Assembly: GCA_009702725.1 (NCBI GenBank)
Contig: WLHM01000009.1
Coordinates: 1 to 13,446, forward strand
DNA from: Actinomycetota bacterium
Lineage (GTDB): Bacteria > Actinomycetota > Actinomycetes > S36-B12
Length of the DNA: 13,446 nt
Reading direction: 5' to 3'
This document shows, piece after piece, positions 7,241 through 13,054 of this stretch; position 1 is the stretch's first letter; each line of letters opens with the position of its first letter. The position numbers were made by a program, and so were the translations under genes. The notes beneath the pieces were generated by a model. It had not been told where the DNA came from, did no database searches, and saw nothing but the letters and a program-made list of their open reading frames with translations.

Positions 7241-8479
7241 ATGGCACATATTCTTCGGATGCCGGAGATTGCTGCAAATGCAGTTGAAGCCACGTTGGCC
7301 AATTGGCTGCTGGCGGAAGGCTCAGCCTTCACCACCGGGCAATCACTCGCGGTGGTCGAAACCGAGAAAGCCGCCGTTGACCTTGAAGCTGAATCCGATG
7401 GAGTCCTCCTTAGCCTTCTAGTCCAAAATGGCGCGCAGGTTGACGTTGGTTCACCGATCGCCCTGGTTGGAGATTCTGGCGAGACGGGCATCGATATTGC
7501 TGCTGCACTAGCCGCACTCGGGGTAAGTGCAAAGTCCGACGCTGTACCGATTAGCTCTGAAGTGCCTAACGGCTCTGAATCAAAGACTCCCCCTAGCCCA
7601 ACTGTTCCGGCAGGCACCCCTGACTCTGCACGTATTTTTGCTAGTCCATTAGCACGGAAAATGGCAAGGGACTCGGGCATTGCACTCGATGGTATTGCCG
7701 GCACCGGCCCAGGCAGGCGAATTGTGCGAAGAGATATCCGAGCGGCAATCAAGAGTGCCTCAAATACTCAAACAGTGAACGTCGCACCCGGCACGTCGTC
7801 GCAATACGAAGATATTCCGCACACCCGAATGCGAAAGGCGATTGCCGCCCGACTCTCTCACAGTAAGCAGACCGCGCCACACTTCTATTTGCGAGGTACC
7901 TGCCGAGTCGATGCCCTATTGCAAGCGCGCGCAATACTAAATGAACAAGGTACCGCAAAGCTTTCCATCAATGATTTGCTAATCAAGGCCATCGCCAAGG
8001 CGCACACTCTTGTGCCAGCCATGAATGTCACGTGGGGCGACGATGCAACACGTCACTTTAAGGGGGTAGATATTTCGGTGGCCATTGCTACCGAAACCGG
8101 TTTACTCACCCCAGTAATTTTAGGCGTCGACGCGCTGAGCCTGACCGAGATATCAAGCCAGGTATCGGACTTCGTATCGCGTGCACGCGTCGGGCAGATC
8201 CAACCGGCTGAACTTGACGGTGGTTCCATCACTATAACAAATCTTGGCATGTTCGGGGCTGAGGAGTTCTCGGCAATACTTAATCCTCCGCAAGCGGCAA
8301 TTCTCGCTGTCGGGGCGGTGACGCGCGAGCCCGTCGTCAATGGTGATCGGATTGAAATTGCTTCAGTGCTGCGTGTTGTACTTTCAGTAGATCACCGCCC
8401 TGTCGACGGTGCCACTGCAGCACGTTGGATGCAAAAGTTTGTTTCCATAATCGAGAACCCAGTTCTACTCTTCTCGTAA
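7241..8479 (+). CDS. Dihydrolipoamide acyltransferase (E2) of the 2-oxo acid/acetoin-type dehydrogenase complex
   Basis: 412-aa E2 that accepts the acyl group from E1 on a lipoyl arm and transfers it to CoA. One lipoyl domain (1-77) carries the modification site Lys43 in VETEKAAVD. A Ser/Pro-rich linker follows (about 95-130). A peripheral subunit-binding domain at 131-170 (RIFASPLARKMARDSGIAL, then the GTGPGRRIVRRDI turn) docks E1 or E3. The catalytic acyltransferase domain (about 188-412) begins HTRMRKAIAARLSHSKQTAP, includes ITITNLGMFG, and ends with the active site DHRPVDG (His385, Asp389). All catalytic elements are present. ATG 7241 has GAGGAG ten bases upstream. It is cotranscribed with the E1 fusion and ends 24 bases from the convergent gntR gene. 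Acyl specificity is unknown. Confidence 0.92.
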   Translation: MAHILRMPEIAANAVEATLANWLLAEGSAFTTGQSLAVVETEKAAVDLEAESDGVLLSLLVQNGAQVDVGSPIALVGDSGETGIDIAAALAALGVSAKSDAVPISSEVPNGSESKTPPSPTVPAGTPDSARIFASPLARKMARDSGIALDGIAGTGPGRRIVRRDIRAAIKSASNTQTVNVAPGTSSQYEDIPHTRMRKAIAARLSHSKQTAPHFYLRGTCRVDALLQARAILNEQGTAKLSINDLLIKAIAKAHTLVPAMNVTWGDDATRHFKGVDISVAIATETGLLTPVILGVDALSLTEISSQVSDFVSRARVGQIQPAELDGGSITITNLGMFGAEEFSAILNPPQAAILAVGAVTREPVVNGDRIEIASVLRVVLSVDHRPVDGATAARWMQKFVSIIENPVLLFS

Positions 8480-8503
8480 CCCAAGTTTTCAGATTGTTAC
8501 GCG

Positions 8504-9220
8504 CTAAAGATTACGTGTAGACGGATACCCCTGATCATCAACACGATGTGGGTGTTCAAAGAGCTCAGGATGCTGTTCAAGCTCATGCCTAGTGCGGCGA
8601 ATGTGGCCGATAAGTACCCGCTCGGCATCCTCAATATCACGCCTCTTCATTGCGTCTATCAAAAGTCTATGCTCAGCGTTAATAACCCATTGCCTTTCAT
8701 GCCGCGTAATGGTGGAATACGCCCTGCGGTAATGCTGAGTGGTATTCCAAAATCTTTGCACCATTGATAACAAGAGATCTATCTGGCAGGCACTATAAGT
8801 AAGGCGGTGCAACTCCCTATCGAGCACCAAGAAAGTCTCAACATCGGTCACATTCTCAATTTCATCTTGGATGCGATCTAACTCTGCGTGATCTCGGGCA
8901 GTTAAGTGCGGAATGCTTTCTTGAAGGGCAAGTGGCTCAACTCGCTCGCGAATCTTGTAGATAGCGCGACACTCTTCAAGATCCACTCTAGAAACCCACG
9001 CGCCAGAATTGGCTTTCAGGGTCGTTAGGCCCTCGGACTCAAGAATGCGCAATGCTTCACGGACTGGCAATCGACTAGCGCCAAGTTGAATTGCGATATC
9101 TTCCTGCCGGATACGTGTGCCGGCCATAAGTTGGCCAGACAGAATCAACTCACGCAAACTATCTGCCACCCGCTGGCTTGCCACCGCGGAAGGCACTACG
9201 TCGGAAGTTCCAGGTGGCAT
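8504..9220 (-). CDS. GntR-family transcriptional regulator, FCD (FadR/VanR) subfamily
   Basis: 238-aa one-component regulator. The N-terminal winged helix-turn-helix is at about 14-80: DSLRELILSGQLMAGTRIRQ, then recognition-helix segment ASRLPVREALRILESEGL (48-65), then wing LKANSGAWVS. The C-terminal all-helical FCD effector domain is at about 88-215, with the usual metal/ligand residues Asp134 and His138 (DRELH), His184 (NAEHR) and His206 (GHIRRT). It is the last gene of the cyclase-SDR-VOC-VOC operon, 12 bases after the preceding stop, with only a weak ribosome site (TAGGGCG). FCD proteins usually repress neighbouring catabolic genes and are released by a substrate or intermediate. Five GGATCC-centred sites like the VanR operator lie in the two divergent promoter regions of this window, so it is the obvious candidate to bind them. 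Ligand unknown. Confidence 0.93.
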   Translation of the reverse strand: MPPGTSDVVPSAVASQRVADSLRELILSGQLMAGTRIRQEDIAIQLGASRLPVREALRILESEGLTTLKANSGAWVSRVDLEECRAIYKIRERVEPLALQESIPHLTARDHAELDRIQDEIENVTDVETFLVLDRELHRLTYSACQIDLLLSMVQRFWNTTQHYRRAYSTITRHERQWVINAEHRLLIDAMKRRDIEDAERVLIGHIRRTRHELEQHPELFEHPHRVDDQGYPSTRNL

Positions 9221-9232
9221 AACTAATTCGCC

Positions 9233-9766
9233 CTACTTGCCGAGAGCATTTGGAGATTCTGGCCGGATATACCCGGGTGAGAAGAAAGCCTTGCCGGTTG
9301 GGTAGCTAACAAGCTCAAAATGCATGCCCCACGGCGAAACGAAGTAGACCCAGCGCTGTCCAAGGCTTGGACCTTTGCTAACCGTTGGTTCACCAAGGAT
9401 TTTCACACCCTTTGATTCAAGATAGGTAATTGCCGTGTCAAGGTCCTCAACATACAACGCGACATGGTGCCCGCCGATATCGCTATTCAATGGGAAGGCG
9501 CGGTTTTGCTCTTTCGCCTCGTATTGAAAAACCTCGAAAATCGCTCGCCCGCCGCACGCGTAGAATCGAAGTTCCCGCATAACTGTTCGCGGATCCACAT
9601 TTAAGTGCTCCGCCATCCAACCGCCGGTATCGTCCTGAAACGGACCAAGGGTATAAAGGTACTCACAGCCAATTACATCAACCAAGAACGAGTGCGCCTC
9701 ATCGAGATCAGGCACGGTGAAACCGAAATGATCAAATCCCGTTAGACCGGGGATCCCAACTGGCAA
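9233..9766 (-). CDS. VOC-superfamily protein (glyoxalase/dioxygenase-like), H-E-H-E metal site
   Basis: 177-aa protein of the vicinal oxygen chelate fold with two beta-alpha-beta-beta-beta modules. The first begins GFDHFGFTVPDLDEAHSF, the second DIGGHHVALYVEDLDTAITY. Candidate metal ligands at the four standard positions are His13, Glu78 (RAIFEVF), His101 (GGHHVAL) and Glu151 (MHFELVS), a full divalent-metal set. The superfamily covers glyoxalase I, epimerases, extradiol dioxygenases and others, and the reaction cannot be fixed here. The start is TTG at 9766-9764: an in-frame stop lies three codons upstream and no ATG occurs until residue 51, after the first ligand. It lies 16 bases after its VOC neighbour in the same operon, suggesting two related but different steps or a heteromeric pair. 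Confidence 0.85.
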   Translation of the reverse strand: MPVGIPGLTGFDHFGFTVPDLDEAHSFLVDVIGCEYLYTLGPFQDDTGGWMAEHLNVDPRTVMRELRFYACGGRAIFEVFQYEAKEQNRAFPLNSDIGGHHVALYVEDLDTAITYLESKGVKILGEPTVSKGPSLGQRWVYFVSPWGMHFELVSYPTGKAFFSPGYIRPESPNALGK

Positions 9767-9782
9767 GCCGCTTCACCCACTT

Positions 9783-10289
9783 CTACTCTGGTATTGGTTC
9801 ACTTGGGCGGCGCACCGCGGGCACTTCGATTGCTTCCAGAATGACACCAAGACTTTCAAGAGTGTCAAGGTAGGCGAATCCCCCATCACCATTGAGCCCG
9901 TAGCCTCTTCCAGTTTGAGTAACACCAACACCCGATTCGGCGCATTGGGCGATCACGTCGTCGTATGAATCAACCCAAAAACCGATGTGGTGCTGCCCGT
10001 ATCCGTGTTCTTCAATCCACTCGTGGTAAAGACTCGGGCCCTCGAGGGCCTCAATCAGTTCGACCTGCGGATCGGCGCCAATCAGTGCCAATCGCATTGA
10101 GAAGGTCCCTGGCTTACCTCGGTACGTGAGCTCTGGGACAACATCGGGGCCATAGGTGTAGACCCGCCAGTCTTCGCGTCCAAGGATCGCGGACCACTGC
10201 TTGATGCCTTTAGCTAAATCCGGGACAAGGATGCCAATTTGGGCGGGTACCACATGCCGCAAGAAATCAGGTACCAATTCGAGGTTCAT
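9783..10289 (-). CDS. VOC-superfamily protein (glyoxalase/epimerase-like), Q-E-H-E metal site
   Basis: 168-aa VOC-fold protein, divergent in sequence from its downstream neighbour. Modules begin AQIGILVPDLAKGIKQWSAI and QHHIGFWVDSYDDVIAQCA. Candidate ligands are Gln17 (in place of the usual His), Glu77 (QVELIEAL), His101 (GQHHIGF) and Glu152 (GVILEAIE). A Gln-Glu-His-Glu set is the one known for human glyoxalase I (Gln33, Glu99, His126, Glu172), so the substitution need not mean inactivity. The LIEALEGPSLYHEW segment resembles glyoxalase/epimerase-type members in catabolic clusters. It starts at ATG 10289, 31 bases after the SDR stop. Whether it acts as isomerase, epimerase, lyase or dioxygenase is not decidable from sequence. 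Confidence 0.83.
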   Translation of the reverse strand: MNLELVPDFLRHVVPAQIGILVPDLAKGIKQWSAILGREDWRVYTYGPDVVPELTYRGKPGTFSMRLALIGADPQVELIEALEGPSLYHEWIEEHGYGQHHIGFWVDSYDDVIAQCAESGVGVTQTGRGYGLNGDGGFAYLDTLESLGVILEAIEVPAVRRPSEPIPE

Positions 10290-10320
10290 AACCGGCCAGC
10301 CAACAAAGAATTTAAGAAAG

Positions 10321-11088
10321 TCACGGGTACCAGTTCCCGTCCACGGTCATCCCACCGTCTGTTACCAGCGAATGGCCCGTCACGTAGGAAGCCGCATCAG
10401 AGGCCAAAAATCCAATAACCGAAGCGATTTCAGCTGGAGCAGCCAGCCTCTTCATTGGAGTCCTGGCAATAATTGGCCGCAAATCTAGTTTGCCCTGGGC
10501 CACCAAAATATCTGTCATGGCTGTCTGCACATACCCCGGTGCAACAGCATTGACCCGAATATTGTCTGGTGCCCACTCAACGGCCAAAACGCGTGTTAGC
10601 CCGTCAATACCAGCTTTGGCTGCGCAATAACTTGCCCGTTTCGGCATTCCCATCTGCGAGGCGACCGAAGAGATATTGATTATCGATCCGCCCCCACCGG
10701 CCTTCATAAGCCCATGCGCCGCCCGGCAAGCTCGCATAGTCCCGCTTAAGTGAATATCAATTAGCAACATCCAGTCATCGTCACTTACATCGGATGAAGG
10801 AGCTGGGCGGGCAATCCCCGCACAGTTCACACCAACGTGAAGGGCTTCTTCATTTAGCCTTATTGATTCAAATGCCGCGACCACAGAATCGTTGTTAGTT
10901 ACGTCTGTAACTACTCCGCGGGCCTTGGCTTCGCCGCCAAGATTCTCAACTGAAGACGATATAGCTTCGGCATTCATGTCAAGAAGTACCACACGCCCAC
11001 CTTGCGAGACCCAGAGTTCAGCAAATGCAAGGCCGATGCCCGATGCCCCACCTGTTATGGCAGCAATGCGGTTGGTCGAATTAGACAT
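10321..11088 (-). CDS. Short-chain dehydrogenase/reductase (classical SDR)
   Basis: 255-aa NAD(P)-dependent oxidoreductase of the classical SDR family. Cofactor motif TGGASGIG (12-19), Asp37 at the end of the second strand (VVLLDMNA), which usually favours NAD(H), and DV at 62-63. NCAG (88-91) is a variant of NNAG. Catalytic residues are Ser141 (INISS), Tyr154 and Lys158 (YCAAK). PGYVQTAMTD follows in the substrate-loop region, and the C-terminus DGGMTVDGNWYP is the usual SDR end. It is the second gene of the operon, 39 bases after the cyclase-family gene, with a small hairpin in the gap. It probably interconverts a hydroxyl and a keto group of a pathway intermediate. SDR substrates cannot be inferred from the family. 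Confidence 0.93.
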   Translation of the reverse strand: MSNSTNRIAAITGGASGIGLAFAELWVSQGGRVVLLDMNAEAISSSVENLGGEAKARGVVTDVTNNDSVVAAFESIRLNEEALHVGVNCAGIARPAPSSDVSDDDWMLLIDIHLSGTMRACRAAHGLMKAGGGGSIINISSVASQMGMPKRASYCAAKAGIDGLTRVLAVEWAPDNIRVNAVAPGYVQTAMTDILVAQGKLDLRPIIARTPMKRLAAPAEIASVIGFLASDAASYVTGHSLVTDGGMTVDGNWYP

Positions 11089-11110
11089 CTTTTAATTCCG
11101 TTCCCGTGCA

Positions 11111-11125
11111 GTAAGGCAGCCTTAC
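11111..11125. repeat. Short perfect inverted repeat between cyclase and SDR genes
   Basis: GTAAGGC and GCCTTAC flank a single A. As RNA this gives a six-base stem with a three-base loop, two bases after the cyclase-gene stop and 22 before the SDR start. No T run follows, so it is not a typical terminator; it may stabilise or attenuate the message. Confidence 0.4.
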
Positions 11126-11127
11126 GA

Positions 11128-12090
11128 TCACTTGACGACTATCGGATTAACCGGGGCGCCTGTGCCTTGAACAACTTTTAACGGCGCAGCGGTATACAGA
11201 AATGTGTACTGCTTATCTTTTGCGCAGTCTTCAGCGAGCGCGTCTAAGGCGATTATCTCAGTGAAGGTAACTCCGAGGTTGCGCATTAGGGCCGAGTGCA
11301 AGGGCAGCACTACTCCCGAAACTGGATCAGTAGTCACTTCGTTCGCGATGGTGTCCGTGACCAAATTCGGGATTTCCATCTCATGGAACCACGACACCAA
11401 CTCCGGTGAGTAGGTAAGGCCAGGCTCAATGAAGTCTTTGTAGAACTCTTCACGAGGAGTGGTGTAAAAAGCCCCTATCCACCCGGTACGCACAAGCAAG
11501 ATGTCTCGCTTCTGGATCTCGACTCCCTGGCTTTTTGCAGCCGCCATCAAGTCGTTATGGTCGAATGTTTCACCGCGACCCAAAACATCTTTGCCGCGGT
11601 ATCGAGCAATGTCCAGCAGAATCCCGCGGCCGACAACACCTCGTTCAGCAATTGGCAGAACACTGCATTTCTTCAAGCCACCCGTGGTTGTTTCTGCCGG
11701 ATAACCGTTATAAATCTGATCGCCATACCAAACATGCCCAAGTGCGTCGTACTGGCTAGAGCCCTGTAAGAACATGATCATCACATCGTCGGCGTACTCC
11801 ATGGCGCCGTCGAAAACTACGCCATTGCCGCCAAGGTAATTTCCGCGATCCATGATGTTGTAACGGGTGGCACCGGTTCGACCTGGCCACACTGGATCGC
11901 CATCGGGATGGCCCATCTGCACCTGCAAGGTAAAGGTCTTACCGGACTTGATCTCACTTGCTCCGCGCAAAGCTTGGGCATCGTCCAGGTAGTTAAGTGA
12001 GCCAACCTCATCATCTGGGCCCCATTTACCCCAGTTTTTAGGCGAATCCGCCAATAGCTCAACCAGTGTCGGAACAGGTGCTTTGCTCAT
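11128..12090 (-). CDS. Cyclase-family (PF04199-type, kynurenine formamidase-like) hydrolase with altered metal motif
   Basis: 320-aa protein of the cyclase/formamidase-like superfamily, metal-dependent hydrolases that include kynurenine formamidase and isatin hydrolase. It belongs to the longer subfamily starting KWGPDDEVGSLNYL (22-35). The metal signature HxGTHxDxPxH appears as QGSSQYDALGH (109-119): Asp115 and His119 are kept, but both upstream His positions are Gln (109, 113). Further family blocks are GHVWYGDQIYNG (118-129), RDILLVRTGW, TDTIANE, LPLHSALMRNLGV and a C-terminal GAPVNPIVV. ATG 12090 has AGGGG five bases upstream. First gene of the minus-strand operon; site D lies about 67 bases upstream. 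It may hydrolyse a cyclic amide, lactone or diketone. The Gln substitutions may mean altered metal binding or a different chemistry. Confidence 0.85.
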   Translation of the reverse strand: MSKAPVPTLVELLADSPKNWGKWGPDDEVGSLNYLDDAQALRGASEIKSGKTFTLQVQMGHPDGDPVWPGRTGATRYNIMDRGNYLGGNGVVFDGAMEYADDVMIMFLQGSSQYDALGHVWYGDQIYNGYPAETTTGGLKKCSVLPIAERGVVGRGILLDIARYRGKDVLGRGETFDHNDLMAAAKSQGVEIQKRDILLVRTGWIGAFYTTPREEFYKDFIEPGLTYSPELVSWFHEMEIPNLVTDTIANEVTTDPVSGVVLPLHSALMRNLGVTFTEIIALDALAEDCAKDKQYTFLYTAAPLKVVQGTGAPVNPIVVK

Positions 12091-12156
12091 GTCATCCCCT
12101 TATATTCAAATGAAGACCACCACTCAGATACCTATAGCTTGTCCCGAGGTTATTCT

Positions 12157-12168
12157 CATGGATCCATT
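12157..12168. promoter_or_regulatory. VanO-like operator site D
   Basis: CATGGATCCATT differs from the central 12 bases of palindromic site C by one base. It lies 67 bases upstream of the cyclase-family start in the second divergent region and 106 bp centre-to-centre from site E. Inferred target of the GntR/FCD regulator, which is itself the last gene of this operon, so autoregulation is implied. Confidence 0.55.
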
Positions 12169-12262
12169 GAAGAAGTGCTCGTTACCATATCGTTACTTTA
12201 ATGGTCCACATTTATAGCCACCGGCCATAGAATCGAAGAGCCGATCCCGATTTTGTTTAATG

Positions 12263-12274
12263 GATGGATCCAAT
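12263..12274. promoter_or_regulatory. VanO-like operator site E
   Basis: GATGGATCCAAT matches 10 of 12 bases of the VanR-type consensus. It lies 18 bases upstream of the preferred SDR start (12293), in the predicted leader or near the transcription start, a typical repressor position. If translation began at the upstream ATG (12260) the site would be coding, which argues for the later start. Confidence 0.5.
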
Positions 12275-12283
12275 CACCGATGC

Positions 12284-12287
12284 GGAG
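12284..12287 (+). promoter_or_regulatory. Ribosome binding site that decides the SDR start
   Basis: GGAG is five bases upstream of ATG 12293. No comparable purine-rich site precedes the earlier in-frame ATG at 12260, where the upstream bases are TTTTGTTTA. Confidence 0.6.
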
Positions 12288-12292
12288 CACAG

Positions 12293-13030
12293 ATGGTCAA
12301 CATGGCTGGCAAGACACTCGTACTTTCCGGGGCAGACGGGGCGATCGGCCGTGAGATCGCCCGTCAATTTCTTGAGGCTGGTGCCAACCTGGTGCTGGGC
12401 GACTTAGCACTAGATCCGCTCACGAAATTCTGCAAGGAAATTGACCCGAGTGGCGAGCGCGCCAAGCCTTTTAGGTTAGATGCCGCCTCCTCGGCAAGCA
12501 ACGACGAATTTGTTGCCCTAGCGGTAGAAACCTTTGGGTCGGTAGATTTCGTGGTACCGGCAGCCGGTATCTATCCGGAAGTCGCTATCGCCGACATGAC
12601 CAACGATCAATGGGCCACGGTAATGAAAATCAATCTGGACGGTGTTTTCTATTTAATACGGGCTTGTATCCCGCATTTGAATCAAGATGGATCCATCGTC
12701 AATATCTCATCGATAGCTGGGCACAGAGGCAGCAATAAACATGGTCACTATGCGGCTGCCAAGGGCGCGCTGCTTGCTTTAACCCGGAGCCTGGCCTGGG
12801 AACTTGGTTCGAAGGCCAGAGCGAACTGTGTATCACCGGGCATAATCGAAACTCAAATGACTGTTGACCTAGTGGCGGCCCGCGGTGATGTGCTTATTGC
12901 CGCTACTCCATCCGGTCGCTTGGGCCAAGCATCGGAAGTTGCTTCGGTGGTACTTTTCCTTTGTAGCCCCGCAGCCAGTTTCGTAAACGGTGAAACCATC
13001 CAAGTCAATGGCGGACTTCACATGATTTGA
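12293..13030 (+). CDS. Short-chain dehydrogenase/reductase (second SDR)
   Basis: 245-aa classical SDR counted from ATG 12293. An in-frame ATG at 12260 would add 11 residues (MDGSNHRCGAQ) that do not look like SDR sequence and lack a ribosome site. The glycine motif is unusual, SGADGAIG (12-19), with the Gly spacing kept but Asp at the third variable place. Asp37 (VLGDLAL) suggests NAD(H). PAAG (89-92) replaces NNAG. Catalytic Ser140 (VNISS), Tyr153 and Lys157 (YAAAK) are all present. PGIIETQMT follows, and the C-terminus NGETIQVNGGLHMI is typical. It is transcribed divergently from the cyclase-SDR-VOC-gntR operon and shares its regulatory region. Low similarity to the other SDR suggests a different step rather than a recent duplicate. 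Substrate unknown. Confidence 0.92.
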   Translation: MVNMAGKTLVLSGADGAIGREIARQFLEAGANLVLGDLALDPLTKFCKEIDPSGERAKPFRLDAASSASNDEFVALAVETFGSVDFVVPAAGIYPEVAIADMTNDQWATVMKINLDGVFYLIRACIPHLNQDGSIVNISSIAGHRGSNKHGHYAAAKGALLALTRSLAWELGSKARANCVSPGIIETQMTVDLVAARGDVLIAATPSGRLGQASEVASVVLFLCSPAASFVNGETIQVNGGLHMI

Positions 13031-13051
13031 GTTGGGCCCAACTTCAAATCA
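13023..13051. terminator. Bidirectional terminator-like hairpin between convergent genes
   Basis: TGATTTGA-GTTGGG pairs with CCCAAC-(T bulge)-TCAAATCA, a 14-bp stem interrupted by one bulged base. The centre is the perfect palindrome GTTGGGCCCAAC (13031-13042). The left arm includes the SDR stop codon. The MBL-hydrolase stop is a few bases beyond the right arm, so it is placed to stop transcription from both sides. No strong T run on either strand. Confidence 0.5.
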
Positions 13052-13054
13052 GGC

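Noticed and set aside
7219..7752. Minus-strand 177-codon open frame
   Set aside because: It is antisense to the lipoyl and linker region of E2; its composition is the complement of that gene and it has no domain pattern.
8475..8501. CGTAAC/GTTACG inverted repeat between E2 and gntR as a terminator
   Set aside because: Six-base AT-rich stem with a 15-base loop and no T run; too weak to call.
12196..12215. TTAATGGTCCACATTTA as a further operator
   Set aside because: The core is GGTCC, one base short of GGATCC, and the arms are not symmetric.
12686..12697. GATGGATCCATC palindrome as a sixth operator
   Set aside because: It lies deep inside the second SDR gene and encodes DGSIVNISS, a conserved SDR stretch; coincidence is the simpler explanation.
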